Positions 29,824-38,556 of a stretch of 64,000 bases of DNA are shown here, piece after piece. A program made the position numbers and the translations under genes. The notes beneath the pieces were generated by a model, which did not search any database, was not told the origin of the DNA, and worked only from the letters and a program-made list of their open reading frames with translations. Numbering within the stretch: position 1 is the first letter of the stretch; every line of letters starts with the position of its first letter. Source of the DNA: Colwellia sp. (GTDB lineage: Bacteria > Pseudomonadota > Gammaproteobacteria > Enterobacterales > Alteromonadaceae); the NCBI GenBank assembly GCA_020630795.1, contig JAHDIK010000001.1, positions 184,888-248,887 of the forward strand, in the 5' to 3' direction.

Positions 29824-31203
29824 ATGAGTGAACACAAAATTATTTATATTTTAGATACCAATATACTACTGCACGAACCTTTCGCTTTTCTCTCCTTTAA
29901 AGAACACGACGTTGTTGTTCCCATGACCGTCCTCGAAGAATTAGACTCGATTAAAGATCGCAAAAAAGACGTAAGCCGAGACGCTCGTGTAGCAATAAGG
30001 GCGCTTGAAGACACATTGGTAGATGCTACTCCTGAAGAGGTATTAGCCGGTGTTCAGCTTTCACATACTAATGAAGAACATCCAAGTGGTTGTTTATCTA
30101 TTTTTAATGATTACACCTTAGAGCAAACAGCAACTACTTTATCGTTTAACGAAAACGACAATCGAATTATTAACGCCGCTATTTATATACAGAACGAAAA
30201 CAAAGACAAAAAAGTTGTACTGGTAACAAAAGACATCAACATGCGCCTAAAAGCCAAAGGTGCAGGACTAGCGCATGTTGAAGACTACCGAACAGATCAG
30301 TTAATTGATGATATTCAATTTTTAACTAAGGGATATCACAAATTCGAAGGAGACTTCTGGCAACAGGTTCAAGAGTGTGAAAGCGAAAGCGAAGGAAGAA
30401 ATACCACACATTATGTGAATAAAAATGTTTTACCTAATGCCTATATGAACGAATATATTTTGGATGATAGTGAGCACTTTGCTGGAAAAGTAACAGGATT
30501 CGACGAAGAAACGCTTTCGATTGCCGATATTTCGCAAGAACGCTTAATGTCTAAAGAAGCGTGGGGTATTCACCCTAAAAATATATACCAAGGTATGGCG
30601 ATGGATGCATTGCTTGACCCGACTATCGATCTAGTTATTCTTACTGGTCCAGCAGGTTGCGGTAAAACATTATTAGCATTAGCAACAGCCTTAGAACAAG
30701 TAGTTGAACGAGGCTTGTACGATAAAATTATTGTTACTCGTAGTACGCCTGAAATTGCAGAGTCGATAGGCTTTTTACCCGGAACAGAAGAAGAAAAAAT
30801 GGCGCCGTGGCTTTCAGCAATTACAGACTCGTTAGAAGTACTTCATAAAAATGACGAGAGTATGGACGGAAGTCTTAACTACATAATGGAAAAGGCAAAT
30901 ATTCAGTTCAAGTCTGTTAATTTTATGCGTGGAAGAAGTATTCAAAATGCACTGGTATTGCTTGATGAGTGCCAAAACCTAACGGCTTCACAACTTAAAA
31001 CGATTATTACGCGATGCGGCGAAGGCACAAAACTAGTGTGTTCGGGTAACTTGGCTCAAATAGACAGTAATTACTTAACCGCAGTTACATCAGGGCTAAC
31101 GTATATTGTAGAACGTTTTAAAGACTTTCCTGGTAGTACAACGGTTAATTTAAATGGTGTTGTACGAAGTCGATTGGCATCGTTTGCCGAGGAAAATTTA
31201 TAA
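29824..31203 (+). CDS. PhoH family protein with N-terminal PIN domain
   Basis: The protein joins a PIN-type RNase domain (about 1-150; YILDTNILLHEP, VPMTVLEELDSIK, NDNRIINAA, VTKDINMRLKA) to a PhoH ATPase (about 235-459; Walker A TGPAGCGKTLLALA, then VLLDECQNLT). This PIN-PhoH architecture (YlaK/PhoH2-like) is thought to act as an RNA helicase/RNase. ATG 29824 (459 residues) has AGGG 8 bases upstream; an in-frame TTG at 29785 is less likely. It is monocistronic. Confidence 0.9.
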   Translation: MSEHKIIYILDTNILLHEPFAFLSFKEHDVVVPMTVLEELDSIKDRKKDVSRDARVAIRALEDTLVDATPEEVLAGVQLSHTNEEHPSGCLSIFNDYTLEQTATTLSFNENDNRIINAAIYIQNENKDKKVVLVTKDINMRLKAKGAGLAHVEDYRTDQLIDDIQFLTKGYHKFEGDFWQQVQECESESEGRNTTHYVNKNVLPNAYMNEYILDDSEHFAGKVTGFDEETLSIADISQERLMSKEAWGIHPKNIYQGMAMDALLDPTIDLVILTGPAGCGKTLLALATALEQVVERGLYDKIIVTRSTPEIAESIGFLPGTEEEKMAPWLSAITDSLEVLHKNDESMDGSLNYIMEKANIQFKSVNFMRGRSIQNALVLLDECQNLTASQLKTIITRCGEGTKLVCSGNLAQIDSNYLTAVTSGLTYIVERFKDFPGSTTVNLNGVVRSRLASFAEENL

Positions 31204-31240
31204 CATTATAAACCTTATTGTTTTCTAACTTACGAACTAA

Positions 31241-31273
31241 TGCATACGTATGTTTGCTATGCATACGTATGTA
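31241..31273. promoter_or_regulatory. Tandem palindromes CATACGTATG
   Basis: The 13-base unit TGCATACGTATGT occurs twice (31241-31253 and 31260-31272 with the last T at 31272 shared by GTA), and each contains the perfect 10-bp palindrome CATACGTATG. The palindromes are 19 bp apart centre to centre, close to two helical turns. They lie 38 bases after phoH and about 165 bases before the PAS-AraC gene. This looks like a double operator; the binding protein is unknown. Confidence 0.5.
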
Positions 31274-31435
31274 GTGTGTTGCTAATATTATTTGTGTTAC
31301 TTACTTTCAAGCTAAAACTTAGGTAATGATGAACCTCTAATTTTCAAATAAACATCGCTGTTACCTATATGTTGTGTGATATTTAGGCATTGTAACGTTA
31401 CTCAAATGCCTTTGATTAATTGAATAGTAGGGCGC

Positions 31436-32161
31436 ATGAATAATATTGATAAACTCGTAGAATTGCATGGTGTAAAACAAATAATCGATGTATTTGATTT
31501 GATGCCCGATGTGATTTTTTGGGTGAAAGATATTCAAGGCCGTATTATTTATGGCAATAAAATGTTTCTTCAACATTTAGGGCTAACACATCTAAAACAA
31601 GTTTTTGGATACACCGATTTTGACTTTTCTCCATTTCATATTGCTATTCAGTTCAGTAATGATGATAAAAAAGTGCTTCAAGGTGAAGTGATAAACGAAC
31701 GATTAGAAATGAATACCACGGCTGACGGTAAGTTAGCATGGTTTACCACATCTAAACGAGCGTTGTATGACGCTGATGAAAAACCGATAGGGTCGTATGG
31801 TATTTCTCGCCATCTAGATAAAACGTCGTTAGTGCTTGCCGGTCGAGACGCGGTAAAGCTACCGGTTGATTACATCAAGAAAAACTACATGGAAGAAATT
31901 ACACTGCCGCAACTGGCAGATATTAGTTGTTTGTCGATTAGTGCTTTAGAACGACGATTCAAAAAACACTTAAATCGTACGCCTAAGCAGTTCATCAATG
32001 AAGTTCGATTGGAAAATGCAAGAAAGCAGCTTATTGAAACAAACCTACCTATCGCGACTATTGCATATAATGTTGGGTTTAGTGACCATAGTTACTTTAC
32101 AAAACAGTATCATCTTTTATTTGGTAACCTCCCGTCAGACCTCAGAAAAGACACAAAATAG
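31436..32161 (+). CDS. PAS-AraC transcriptional regulator
   Basis: This 241-residue regulator has an N-terminal PAS domain (about 12-130; FDLMPDVIFWVKDIQGRIIYGN, TSKRALYDADEKPIGSYGI) and a C-terminal AraC-type DNA-binding domain with two helix-turn-helices (TLPQLADISCLSISALERRFKKH and IATIAYNVGFSDHSYFTKQY). Most AraC regulators use a cupin sensor; a PAS sensor is less common. It is upstream of, and in the same direction as, a GntP permease and GMC oxidoreductase genes, so control of that locus is the likely role. The signal is unknown. Confidence 0.9.
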   Translation: MNNIDKLVELHGVKQIIDVFDLMPDVIFWVKDIQGRIIYGNKMFLQHLGLTHLKQVFGYTDFDFSPFHIAIQFSNDDKKVLQGEVINERLEMNTTADGKLAWFTTSKRALYDADEKPIGSYGISRHLDKTSLVLAGRDAVKLPVDYIKKNYMEEITLPQLADISCLSISALERRFKKHLNRTPKQFINEVRLENARKQLIETNLPIATIAYNVGFSDHSYFTKQYHLLFGNLPSDLRKDTK

Positions 32162-32272
32162 ATAAGTGGTCGGTTTGTCTTTCTGGCTAGTTAATCTTGT
32201 AAACGCCGATTTTATTACATAAAAAAGCCGATTTCGTTTTAACGGCACCCACTTTTATGCCGTAAAGTTAAG

Positions 32273-32333
32273 TGAATAAATGGGAAACTACTTTTGTTTT
32301 TCAATAAAACTACTGAATAAACGAAACACTTTT
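32273..32333 (+). promoter_or_regulatory. Direct repeats upstream of the GntP permease gene
   Basis: TGAATAAATGGGAAAC (from 32273) and TGAATAAACGAAAC (from 32314) are imperfect direct repeats offset by 41 bp (about four helical turns), and both are followed by an ACTTTT or CTACTTTT stretch. Direct repeats are the usual target layout for AraC-family regulators, and a PAS-AraC gene lies just upstream. Confidence 0.45.
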
Positions 32334-32404
32334 ATTGAGCGCCGTAAATAGCGTGAATACAAGAAAGCCCCATACTTTTGTTGACCATAATCGTAAGGGT
32401 GAAT

Positions 32405-33745
32405 ATGTCAGAATTTACACTAATTTTTACTGCGCTAGGCTCAATATTACTGCTCCTTTTTCTTGTAATGAAAGTTGGGCTTCATGCGGTAGTTGCACTT
32501 ATTTTAGTCTCCATGTTTACCGGGATTTTTGCAGGAATGAATCCCGCTGATATCGCAGCAACAATACAAAAGGGAATGGGAGGTACTTTAGGCTTTGTCG
32601 CTGTGGTTGTCGCGTTAGGCGCAATGTTCGGTAAAGTTATGGAAGCAACAGGGGCTTTAGACAGAGTTGCTCAAACATTGTTGTCTAAGTTCGGTAAAAA
32701 GAATGCTAATTGGGCATTAACGTTTACTGGTTTTATTTGTGCGCTTCCATTATTTTTCGATGTAGCGGTTGTTTTACTGATTGGCGTCGCATTTGCCGTT
32801 GTTAGGCAAGGTGGAGGTAGTTTAATTAAGATTGGTTTAGCGCTGTTAGCTGGTATTGCTACGTGTCAGGCTTTTCTTATTCCGGCGCCAGGGCCAATCT
32901 TAGTCGCATCTCAGCTGAATGCAGATTATGGCTACACCATTTTATTTGGTTTGTTGGCGTCAGTTCCTGCCATGATTCTCGCTGGGCCATTGTTCGGCTC
33001 TTTAATTTCGAAGAAAGTTCATGTTGAGTTGCCCGATCACGCCATTGAAGAAATTGATCGAGGAGGGCAATCACTTCCATCTTTTACCCTTGCCATTTTT
33101 TTAGTTGCTTTACCGCTAACGCTGATTGGCGTTAAGAGTATCGCGAGTCAATTTGTCGAGGCTCACTCGACACTCTATAACTGGTTGCAGTTTGTTGGCC
33201 ATCCATTTATTGCCATTATGTTTGCGTGTTTAGCATCTTTTTATCTTCTTGGGCATCGAAGAGGTATGTCGCAAAGTCAGGTAATGGAATTGTGTTCACA
33301 TGCTTTGCAACCAGCAGGAATTATTATTCTTGTTACAGGGGCTGGTGGCGTATTCAAGCAAGTTCTTATCGATTCGGGTGTTGGTCCAACATTAGGTGGA
33401 ATGCTTGCTGATTCGGGTTTGCCTGTTGTTATTTTAGCGTTTGTACTAGCCGCTGCGGTTCGTGTTATTCAAGGTTCTGCAACGGTTGCCATGCTAACCG
33501 CTTGTGGTTTAATTATTCCCATAATCGAGCCTTTAGCGTTATCTGGTCAGCAGTTAGCTGCGGTAACCATTGCAATAGGTGCTGGTTCGGTTGTGTTGTC
33601 ACACGTCAATGATTCTGGTTTTTGGTTGGCGAATCGTTACTTGGGAATGACTGAAAAACAAACGCTTCAAACGTGGACCGTAATGGAAACTATTATTGGT
33701 GTTGTTGGTGGTTCTGTCGCGGTTTTAATCTCGTTATTTCTGTAG
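32405..33745 (+). CDS. GntP family gluconate/sugar-acid permease
   Basis: This 446-residue polytopic protein of the GntP family has about 12 hydrophobic helices, GLHAVVALILVSMFTGIFAG near the start, the PAPGPILVASQLNADYG loop, and LSHVNDSGFWLANRY near the end, all family landmarks. Family members import gluconate or related hydroxy acids with protons. ATG 32405 is preferred (AAGGGTG 7 bases upstream); GTG or TTG extensions lack a site. The neighbours suggest a substrate or product of the adjacent GMC oxidoreductase locus. Confidence 0.88.
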   Translation: MSEFTLIFTALGSILLLLFLVMKVGLHAVVALILVSMFTGIFAGMNPADIAATIQKGMGGTLGFVAVVVALGAMFGKVMEATGALDRVAQTLLSKFGKKNANWALTFTGFICALPLFFDVAVVLLIGVAFAVVRQGGGSLIKIGLALLAGIATCQAFLIPAPGPILVASQLNADYGYTILFGLLASVPAMILAGPLFGSLISKKVHVELPDHAIEEIDRGGQSLPSFTLAIFLVALPLTLIGVKSIASQFVEAHSTLYNWLQFVGHPFIAIMFACLASFYLLGHRRGMSQSQVMELCSHALQPAGIIILVTGAGGVFKQVLIDSGVGPTLGGMLADSGLPVVILAFVLAAAVRVIQGSATVAMLTACGLIIPIIEPLALSGQQLAAVTIAIGAGSVVLSHVNDSGFWLANRYLGMTEKQTLQTWTVMETIIGVVGGSVAVLISLFL

Positions 33746-33942
33746 CGTTTATCGAGGTTAGGAGGTTTCGGTGAATTTACCTAGCTCACTTTACTTTTCT
33801 ATCAATGTCTTCATTTTTTATGCTGTACGTTAATTAGACGCTGAATTTGTTATATAGAAAGCTGAATTTATAGTAACTGCCGAAGGTATTAATCGCTAAT
33901 ATGAATTCACAATAGATGGTTTTTTATTGCCTCTATAGTCGT

Positions 33943-33957
33943 GAATAATGTTTATTC
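33943..33957. promoter_or_regulatory. 15-base inverted repeat before the GMC gene
   Basis: GAATAA-TGT-TTATTC lies 25 bases before the ATG of the oxidoreductase gene. It shares the GTGAATAA half with the direct repeats upstream of the permease gene. It is AT-rich, so only a candidate operator. Confidence 0.35.
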
Positions 33958-33982
33958 GAATACTTAGATAAGTCTGGGAACG

Positions 33983-35689
33983 ATGATGAATAATAATAAA
34001 GATTCTTATGATGCCATTGTTATTGGCAGTGGTATTTCAGGTGGTTGGGCTGCAAAAGAGCTGTGCGAAAAAGGATTAAAAACCCTTGTATTAGAGCGTG
34101 GTCGAAAAGTGGAACACATTACCGATTATACAACAATGTTTGATGACCCTTGGGATCAAAAACACCGTAAATATGTCACTATCGATAAAATGAAGCAGCA
34201 GCCCAAACAAGGGAGAACGGGATTTGTAAATAATCCTGAATCTGCTCATTTTTTTGTTGATGATTTAAAGCACCCATACAATGAAGTGAAGCGTTTTGAT
34301 TGGATACGTGGCTATCATCTTGGTGGTCGTTCAATTACTTGGGGACGACATTCATATCGATTAAGTGATTTAGACTTTGAAGCAAACAAGAAAGACGGAA
34401 TCGCAGTAGATTGGCCTGTGCGCTATAAAGATATAGAGCCTTGGTACGATCATGTTGAAAAGTTTATTGGCGTATCAGGTCAAAACTTAGGTTTAGCGCA
34501 ATTGCCAGATGGTAAGTATTTACCAGCAATGGAGCTTAATTGTGTTGAACAACATCTTCAGCGAGAAATAGGTAAAGATAATCCAGACTACGTATTAACG
34601 CCTGGTCGTGTCGCTCATATAACAGGTGGTACTTTTGAAAACAGAAGTCAGTGCCAAAACCGTAATCGTTGTATCCGTGGTTGCCCATATGGTGGCTATT
34701 TTAGTAGTTTGTCATCGACTTTACCGGCGGCTTTAAAAACGGGTAATTTAGATGTAAGAGTGAATTCAATTGTTCATTCTATTGTTTATGATGACGTAAC
34801 GAAGAAAGCCAGCGGCGTAAAAATTAAAGATGCGATTACGCATGAAGAATTTGTTATCAACGCAAAGATTATTTTTTGTTGCGCGTCTACCGTCGCAAGT
34901 ACCGCTATTTTATTAAACTCTACTTCTAAACGCTTTCCAAACGGAATGGGGAACGACTCAGGGGAATTGGGTCATAACATGATGGATCATCATTTAGGAG
35001 CTGGCGCTGTAGGTACAATCGACGGTTACGATGATCAATATTACAAAGGCCGTAGACCTTCTAGTTTTTATATTCCACGTTTTCATAACCTGCATGAAAA
35101 ATCTGAAAAAGTTGACTTCATACGCGGTTACGGGTTTCAAGGTGGTGCATCTAGAGAAAACTGGACGCGAAACATTAAAGAATTAAATATTGGTACGCCA
35201 TTAAAAAAAGAACTTTCAGCTCCAGGTCCTTGGAGATTGGGGATTATGGGGTTTGGTGAGTTTTTACCGTATCACGAAAACAAAATGTTTTTAGACTACA
35301 GCAAAAAAGATCAATGGGGATTACCTACGGTTTCATTCGACGTTGAAATGAAAGATAACGAGTTAAAAATGCGTGACAACATTCAGCACAAAGCGAAAGA
35401 AATCTTAGAGAGTGCGGGTTTTACCAATGTTCAAATGTACCAGCGAGAAATTGGTCCTGGTTTAGGGATTCATGAAATGGGTACCGCGCGTATGGGGCAC
35501 GACCCGAAAACCTCAGTGTTAAACAAATACAATCAGCTGCATGCGGTGGCCAACGTATTTGTTACGGATGGTTCTTTTATGACGTCGTCAGCTTGTCAAA
35601 ACCCGTCGTTGACGTACATGGCATTTACCGCGCGAGCGGTAGATTATGCAACTAAACACATAGATGAAATAGGTTACCAACATGGATAG
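33983..35689 (+). CDS. GMC oxidoreductase, large subunit of a gluconate/glycoside dehydrogenase
   Basis: This 568-residue FAD enzyme has the dinucleotide-binding motif IVIGSGISGGWAAKEL, the GGRSITWGRHSYR segment, Cys-rich CQNRNRCIRGCPYGG (about 230-244, as in gluconate 2-dehydrogenase-type GMC enzymes), and C-terminal catalytic His/Asn in GIHEMGTARMG and SACQNPSLTYMA. It probably oxidises a sugar or glycoside, with electrons passed to the respiratory chain. The partner small subunit gene overlaps its 3' end by 8 bases. There is no signal peptide of its own; relatives are carried by the small subunit's Tat signal. Confidence 0.88.
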   Translation: MMNNNKDSYDAIVIGSGISGGWAAKELCEKGLKTLVLERGRKVEHITDYTTMFDDPWDQKHRKYVTIDKMKQQPKQGRTGFVNNPESAHFFVDDLKHPYNEVKRFDWIRGYHLGGRSITWGRHSYRLSDLDFEANKKDGIAVDWPVRYKDIEPWYDHVEKFIGVSGQNLGLAQLPDGKYLPAMELNCVEQHLQREIGKDNPDYVLTPGRVAHITGGTFENRSQCQNRNRCIRGCPYGGYFSSLSSTLPAALKTGNLDVRVNSIVHSIVYDDVTKKASGVKIKDAITHEEFVINAKIIFCCASTVASTAILLNSTSKRFPNGMGNDSGELGHNMMDHHLGAGAVGTIDGYDDQYYKGRRPSSFYIPRFHNLHEKSEKVDFIRGYGFQGGASRENWTRNIKELNIGTPLKKELSAPGPWRLGIMGFGEFLPYHENKMFLDYSKKDQWGLPTVSFDVEMKDNELKMRDNIQHKAKEILESAGFTNVQMYQREIGPGLGIHEMGTARMGHDPKTSVLNKYNQLHAVANVFVTDGSFMTSSACQNPSLTYMAFTARAVDYATKHIDEIGYQHG

Positions 35690-36305
35690 ACGATCAGTTA
35701 TCAAGCAAATGGCATTAAGTGGCGGTGTTGTTTTAACGTCAGGCTCTATTGTTGCGCTATTGCAATCATGTAAAAGCACGAATGTGGCACTTGGCTGGAA
35801 ACCACAGTTCTTTTCGAATTCAGAAATGTCGATTATTACATCAATTGCAAATGAAATTATGCCAAAAGATCACATGCCTAGTGCGAGTGAAGTAAACGTA
35901 CCTCAATTTATTGATTTACTGTTTCTAGACGTTTTTGACGACAAAGCTAAACAAGAATATCACGCGGGCATTAAAGAGTTTTCGCGCAAATATAAAAACA
36001 CGCATGGCGAGGTTTTTGAACATGCGGAACATACAAAGCAAAGCTCCTTTGTTCAATCGCTTTACAATGTGAGCGCACAAGATCAAAAAAATATCTTTGA
36101 GCTACTCGATAAAGACAATACTCCAGAGGCATTTAAAGATTTGTATGTGTTGTATCGGTTTTTAACCTCGTTGCGTGAACTTACTATTGATACATATTTT
36201 ACGTCTGAAACCATAGGCGAACAGTACTTAGCTTATGATCCTGTACCTGGAACGTATGAGGTTGATTATCCTGTAGATCCGTCTACCAAAGTTTGGTCTT
36301 TATAG
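35682..36305 (+). CDS. Gluconate 2-dehydrogenase subunit 3 family protein (small subunit)
   Basis: This 207-residue protein has a twin-arginine-like start (MDRRSVIKQMALSGG) and a hydrophobic segment ending in SIVALLQSC, suggesting Tat export and possible lipid attachment. The remainder (FFSNSEMSIITSIANEIMP, then helical) fits the subunit 3 family that accompanies GMC large subunits. It probably carries the folded FAD subunit across the membrane. The 8-base overlap with the upstream gene implies translational coupling. Confidence 0.87.
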   Translation: MDRRSVIKQMALSGGVVLTSGSIVALLQSCKSTNVALGWKPQFFSNSEMSIITSIANEIMPKDHMPSASEVNVPQFIDLLFLDVFDDKAKQEYHAGIKEFSRKYKNTHGEVFEHAEHTKQSSFVQSLYNVSAQDQKNIFELLDKDNTPEAFKDLYVLYRFLTSLRELTIDTYFTSETIGEQYLAYDPVPGTYEVDYPVDPSTKVWSL

Positions 36306-36313
36306 AGAGTTTT

Positions 36314-37093
36314 ATGAATAATTTACATAGAGTAAAAAAACGCTTAGTGCATTGTTGCGTAGCAATAGTGACGGTAGCTTCTTTAGTAGCATGTTCAGAA
36401 CAAAATACGAATGAGGAAAATACTCATAACATATTAACTAAAGAAGAAGCTAGCCAAGGTTGGCAGTTGTTATTTGATGGAAAAACAAAAGGACAATGGC
36501 GTGGTTATAAAAAAACGTCATTTCCTGACAATTGGGAAGTGGTAGACGGAACATTACATATGAATCCTATAGCCAAGATCGAAGGGGCAAATATTGCAGA
36601 TTTGGTTTTTCCTCAGGAATTTGAAAACTTCACTTTAAAACTTGATTGGAAAATATCTGAGAAAGGTAATTCTGGCATTTTTTATTTAGCTAATGAAAAA
36701 GACGAACAGTTTTCACATATATGGCAAACTGCTCCAGAAATGCAGGTTTTAGATAATATTGGCCATCCTGATGCTAACAAAGGAAAGGATGGAAATCGGC
36801 AAGCAGGTTCATTGTATGATTTAATTCCTGCTCAACCACAAAATGCAAAGCCTGTGGGGCAATGGAATCATATAGAAATAACAGTACAGAATAAAAATGT
36901 TACTCATAAACAAAATGGCGTAGTTGTTGTGGAATACACAATTGGTAGCGCTCAATGGTTTGATATGATCGCCAATAGCAAGTTTCCATCTTACAACGAG
37001 AATTGGTCAAACGTAGCAACAGCAGGCTTGATTGGATTACAAGATCACGACGATCATGTGTGGTTTCGTAATATAAAAGTTAAAGCCTTGTAG
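36314..37093 (+). CDS. DUF1080 (3-keto-disaccharide hydrolase-like) lipoprotein
   Basis: This 259-residue protein has a lipobox (ASLVAC) after an N-terminal helix, then a DUF1080 jelly-roll domain: GWQLLFDGKTKGQWRGYK, FENFTLKLDWKISEKGNSGI, EMQVLDNIGHPDA, GLIGLQDHDDHVWFRNIKV. DUF1080 proteins include enzymes that cleave 3-keto-glycosides made by a GMC-type dehydrogenase, which matches the two genes upstream. ATG 36314 lies just after the previous stop with GAGAG upstream. It is probably the last gene of the operon. Confidence 0.87.
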   Translation: MNNLHRVKKRLVHCCVAIVTVASLVACSEQNTNEENTHNILTKEEASQGWQLLFDGKTKGQWRGYKKTSFPDNWEVVDGTLHMNPIAKIEGANIADLVFPQEFENFTLKLDWKISEKGNSGIFYLANEKDEQFSHIWQTAPEMQVLDNIGHPDANKGKDGNRQAGSLYDLIPAQPQNAKPVGQWNHIEITVQNKNVTHKQNGVVVVEYTIGSAQWFDMIANSKFPSYNENWSNVATAGLIGLQDHDDHVWFRNIKVKAL

Positions 37094-37155
37094 TGCTTTA
37101 ACGTATGAAGTTGTATTGAATTTTGATTTAGCTATTTTGTATCACGGGAGTGATG

Positions 37156-37204
37156 TAAAAATGCCCTTAAGCAAGAGAAGGAAGTGAACAACGCTTAAGG
37201 GCAT
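37156..37204 (-). terminator. Terminator of the nagK-nagB-nagA-nagP unit
   Basis: ATGCCCTTAAGC and GCTTAAGGGCAT are perfect 12-bp arms with a 20-base loop. On the minus strand the second arm is followed by TTTTTA, so it fits a terminator after nagP, 30 bases from its stop. Confidence 0.65.
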
Positions 37205-37233
37205 GGCTAAAACTGAGCTTTAATGAGTTAGTG

Positions 37234-38556
37234 CTATTTCCACTGTCGCATTTTATGTCCTTTAAGCGCATAAAATAGAATGAACACATAGCAAGGAATC
37301 ATTAACCAATAAGCATTTTGCCCACCAAAGTGTTCAGCAAAACTACCGTAAATTACGGGTAGTACAGCGCCACCGGCAATCCCCATAATTAATAAAGCAG
37401 AAGCTTTTGCGGTGTGCTTACCTAAGCCATCGAGTGCCAATGGCCAAACGGCTGGCCACACAAGTGCGTTTGCAAAGCCAAGTAGCGCAACAAATGCGAC
37501 CGTATCGGGTAATAATGGAAAGCCTAACCAACCCCATAAAATGGCTGAGATGCCAGTGCTTTCGTTACTTGAAAATACAACCGCTAAACATAATCCTATA
37601 CCAACTAATGCTGACGCTAATAATGCTTGGCTTTGACTAAGATACTTAGGAATAACCACAAGGCCAGTTAAGTATCCAACCACCATAAATGCCATGGTGT
37701 AAGACGTTAGTGATGTAGCGTTTTCTACGCCTAACTGAGAGCCAAATAACCCAATGGTATCGCCTGCAATTACCTCAACACCTACATAAAAGAATAAAGT
37801 GATTACTCCAAGTATTAGTTGTGGAAATTGCCATATGCTTGATGTTGGTTGGTTGTCTTGCGTTTCCGCTTCTAAGTTCAGCTCAGGTAAAGACGACAAC
37901 TTTAAAAAGAAGGCAAGTACCGCTAAGGCTATTGCTAAACCAATGTATGGCTGAACAAGGCCAGACGCTAACTGTTCAATTTGAGCAAGTTGTTCTGCTT
38001 CAGGCAAAGCAGCGATAGATTTAGCACTAACACCACTTAAATCACCTAATACCAGCGCAGTAAAAATAATCGGCGCGACAAAGCCAGCCCCTTTGTTTAA
38101 TAGGCCCATAATTGAAATACGCACAGCGGCAGTTTCTTGAGGGCCAATTTTTACAATATAAGGGTTTGACGCGGTTTGTAATATTGTGAGGCCAGTGCCT
38201 ACAATAAACTGAGCGATTAAAAATACAGAAAACTCGCGACTATAAGCAGCAGGAATAAAGAGCAAACTGCCTACTGCCATAATCACCAATCCCAGCACCA
38301 TAGCATGCTTGTAGCCCGTTTTTTCCAGTACCCAAGCCATAGGTAATGCCATTAATACAAACGCGATATAAAAAGCAGACGCAACCAGCAGTGCTTCAAT
38401 CTCTGATAGCTCACACACTATTTGTAAAAACGGAATTAAGGCGCCATTGAGCCATGTAACAAAGCCAAAAACAAAAAATAATATACCTATGATAATCATA
38501 GGGAGTAACGCACTTTGCTGATTTTGCGTCGGCTGTTCTGAAGTTAATGTTTGCAT
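37234..38556 (-). CDS. nagP: N-acetylglucosamine permease NagP (MFS, FHS/FucP family)
   Basis: This 440-residue MFS transporter has about 12 membrane segments and FucP-type motifs (FFVFGFVTWLNGALIPFLQI, then LQTASNPYIVKIGPQETAA). Its location as the last gene of a nagK-nagB-nagA unit without PTS components marks it as NagP, the GlcNAc:proton symporter known from Shewanella and Xanthomonas-type pathways. It overlaps nagA by 13 bases. Confidence 0.92.
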   Translation of the reverse strand: MQTLTSEQPTQNQQSALLPMIIIGILFFVFGFVTWLNGALIPFLQIVCELSEIEALLVASAFYIAFVLMALPMAWVLEKTGYKHAMVLGLVIMAVGSLLFIPAAYSREFSVFLIAQFIVGTGLTILQTASNPYIVKIGPQETAAVRISIMGLLNKGAGFVAPIIFTALVLGDLSGVSAKSIAALPEAEQLAQIEQLASGLVQPYIGLAIALAVLAFFLKLSSLPELNLEAETQDNQPTSSIWQFPQLILGVITLFFYVGVEVIAGDTIGLFGSQLGVENATSLTSYTMAFMVVGYLTGLVVIPKYLSQSQALLASALVGIGLCLAVVFSSNESTGISAILWGWLGFPLLPDTVAFVALLGFANALVWPAVWPLALDGLGKHTAKASALLIMGIAGGAVLPVIYGSFAEHFGGQNAYWLMIPCYVFILFYALKGHKMRQWK

